A stretch of DNA of 5,588 bases, from the NCBI GenBank assembly GCA_947175285.1, contig CAMWMM010000356.1, positions 1 through 5,588 on the forward strand, given 5' to 3'. A program made the translations under genes and the position numbers. The notes beneath the pieces are model-generated. The model was not told the DNA's origin and did no database searches. It saw nothing but the letters and a program-made list of their open reading frames with translations. The DNA comes from an uncultured Lachnospiraceae bacterium (GTDB lineage: Bacteria > Bacillota_A > Clostridia > Lachnospirales > Lachnospiraceae). Positions 5,236-5,588 of the stretch are shown here, piece by piece. Each line of letters begins with the position of its first letter. The stretch's first letter is position 1.

Positions 5236-5264
5236 TTGAAACAGTCCTGCCTTACAGGTATAGT
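5236..5264 (+). promoter_or_regulatory. Strong sigma-A promoter under the second LytTR site
   Basis: TTGAAA (5236-5241, 5 of 6 consensus) and TATAGT (5259-5264, 5 of 6) are separated by exactly 17 nt. The -35 starts 16 nt after the start of the second LytTR repeat, as at agrDB. RNA would begin near 5271 and run rightward toward the gene at 5484. The good hexamers suggest a higher output than the agrDB promoter. Confidence 0.7.
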
Positions 5265-5270
5265 TCGACG

Positions 5271-5483
5271 GAGGAAAGAACTGTCAGTTAATAACTCCTG
5301 AACCTGACCTGTCAAAACGGACATGGCTAAATACTTATCTGCTGTATCAAACAATTCTGTCACAGTCTGCAGTATCTGCAAATTTTTCAGATTATCTTTG
5401 TAAGCTATATAGTAACTTTTATCCTGCGTCGGCTTCACTGGTTATTTCCGGATAGTTCCTAAAGGACATACGGGAGTAAGAAG
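5271..5483 (+). other. Predicted long leader RNA, about 210 nt
   Basis: This stretch lies between the predicted RNA start and the TTG of the next gene, with no clear terminator. A hairpin GGAG/CTCC (5270-5273/5295-5298) enclosing AACT-GTC-AGTT (5279-5289) lies at the 5' end. A 26-codon frame (ATG 5323 to TAA 5403) exists but has no ribosome site, and TCCT-AA-AGGA lies near 5457-5466. The segment may be an ordinary untranslated leader or a regulatory RNA; the sequence alone does not decide. Confidence 0.35.
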
Positions 5484-5588
5484 TTGACAAAAAAGAAAAA
5501 GGGATATCCGGCCAGTATAGACAAAAAAGGTGGGAAAGATAAGCTTAATGCATTTGACAGACGGGTACATTTGGACATGTCCTGCAGG
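5484..5588 (+). CDS. Start of an unrecognised gene with a TTG start (runs off the window)
   Basis: The frame stays open for 35 codons from TTG 5484 to the window edge. GGGAG (5472-5476) lies 7 nt before the TTG, a good ribosome site, and no in-frame ATG precedes it before the stop at 5460-5462. The visible N-terminus is very basic and hydrophilic (M-T-K-K-K-K-G-Y-P, then K-K-G-G-K-D-K and F-D-R-R-V-H-L-D-M), with no signal peptide or membrane segment in view. I do not recognise the family. Its position about 210 nt after a promoter carrying the agr operator block makes it the probable agr-controlled target. It may be spurious, as only the first residues can be judged. Confidence 0.5.
   Translation, partial: MTKKKKGYPASIDKKGGKDKLNAFDRRVHLDMSCR

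Noticed and set aside
5323..5403. A 26-codon frame in the predicted leader, as a possible leader peptide
   Set aside because: No Shine-Dalgarno precedes the ATG and the peptide shows no recognisable features.
5124..5438. A 104-codon frame on the - strand across the second LytTR site
   Set aside because: It needs a GTG start without a clear ribosome site, resembles no family I know, and covers the conserved operator and promoter on the other strand. Its stop lies just before the bidirectional terminator, which keeps it possible but weak.
5573..5582. 10-bp palindrome GGACATGTCC near the right edge
   Set aside because: It lies inside the open frame and a 10-bp palindrome is common by chance.

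Overview
The window looks like low-to-mid GC Firmicutes DNA, most likely a Lachnospiraceae-type gut Clostridium. The evidence is the strong AGGAGG ribosome sites, the sigma-A-type promoters, the agr-type quorum-sensing genes and the small XRE, Arc-like and DUF6809-like proteins typical of mobile elements in that group. The assignment is inferred from style, not from a marker gene.

Left part (1-3470): a terminator closes an unseen upstream gene. A probable promoter flanked by inverted repeats then starts a cluster on the + strand: an XRE-family regulator (185-523), an AgrA-like LytTR response regulator (581-1285), an AgrC-like membrane histidine kinase (1287-2582), an AgrD-like 54-residue autoinducer precursor (2685-2849) and an AgrB-like peptidase (2852-3430), closed by a terminator. 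This is a complete agr-type cyclic-peptide signalling loop in the order A-C-D-B. AgrB should process AgrD to a thiolactone built on Cys-Met-Trp-Phe-Leu, AgrC should sense it and AgrA should activate transcription. A 21-bp-period direct repeat (2588-2623) sits just upstream of a weak promoter for agrDB and is the likely AgrA operator, giving positive feedback.

Middle part (3471-5118): accessory or mobile-type DNA. It holds two hairpin-rich stretches, a small XRE regulator on the - strand, a divergent DUF6809-like gene on the + strand with a palindrome inside its promoter, a frameshifted tyrosine-recombinase C-terminus, an Arc-type ribbon-helix-helix protein and a bidirectional terminator.

Right part (5119-5588): the most notable signal. 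A 35-bp block at 5195-5229 matches the agrDB operator block at 32 of 35 positions. It lies at exactly the same distance (16 nt from second-repeat start to -35 start) from a much better sigma-A promoter, TTGAAA-N17-TATAGT. The predicted transcript runs through a leader of about 210 nt into a gene that starts with TTG at 5484 and leaves the window. This looks like a second agr target promoter, comparable in logic to the staphylococcal P2/P3 pair, but here about 2.6 kb away from agrDB across mobile DNA.
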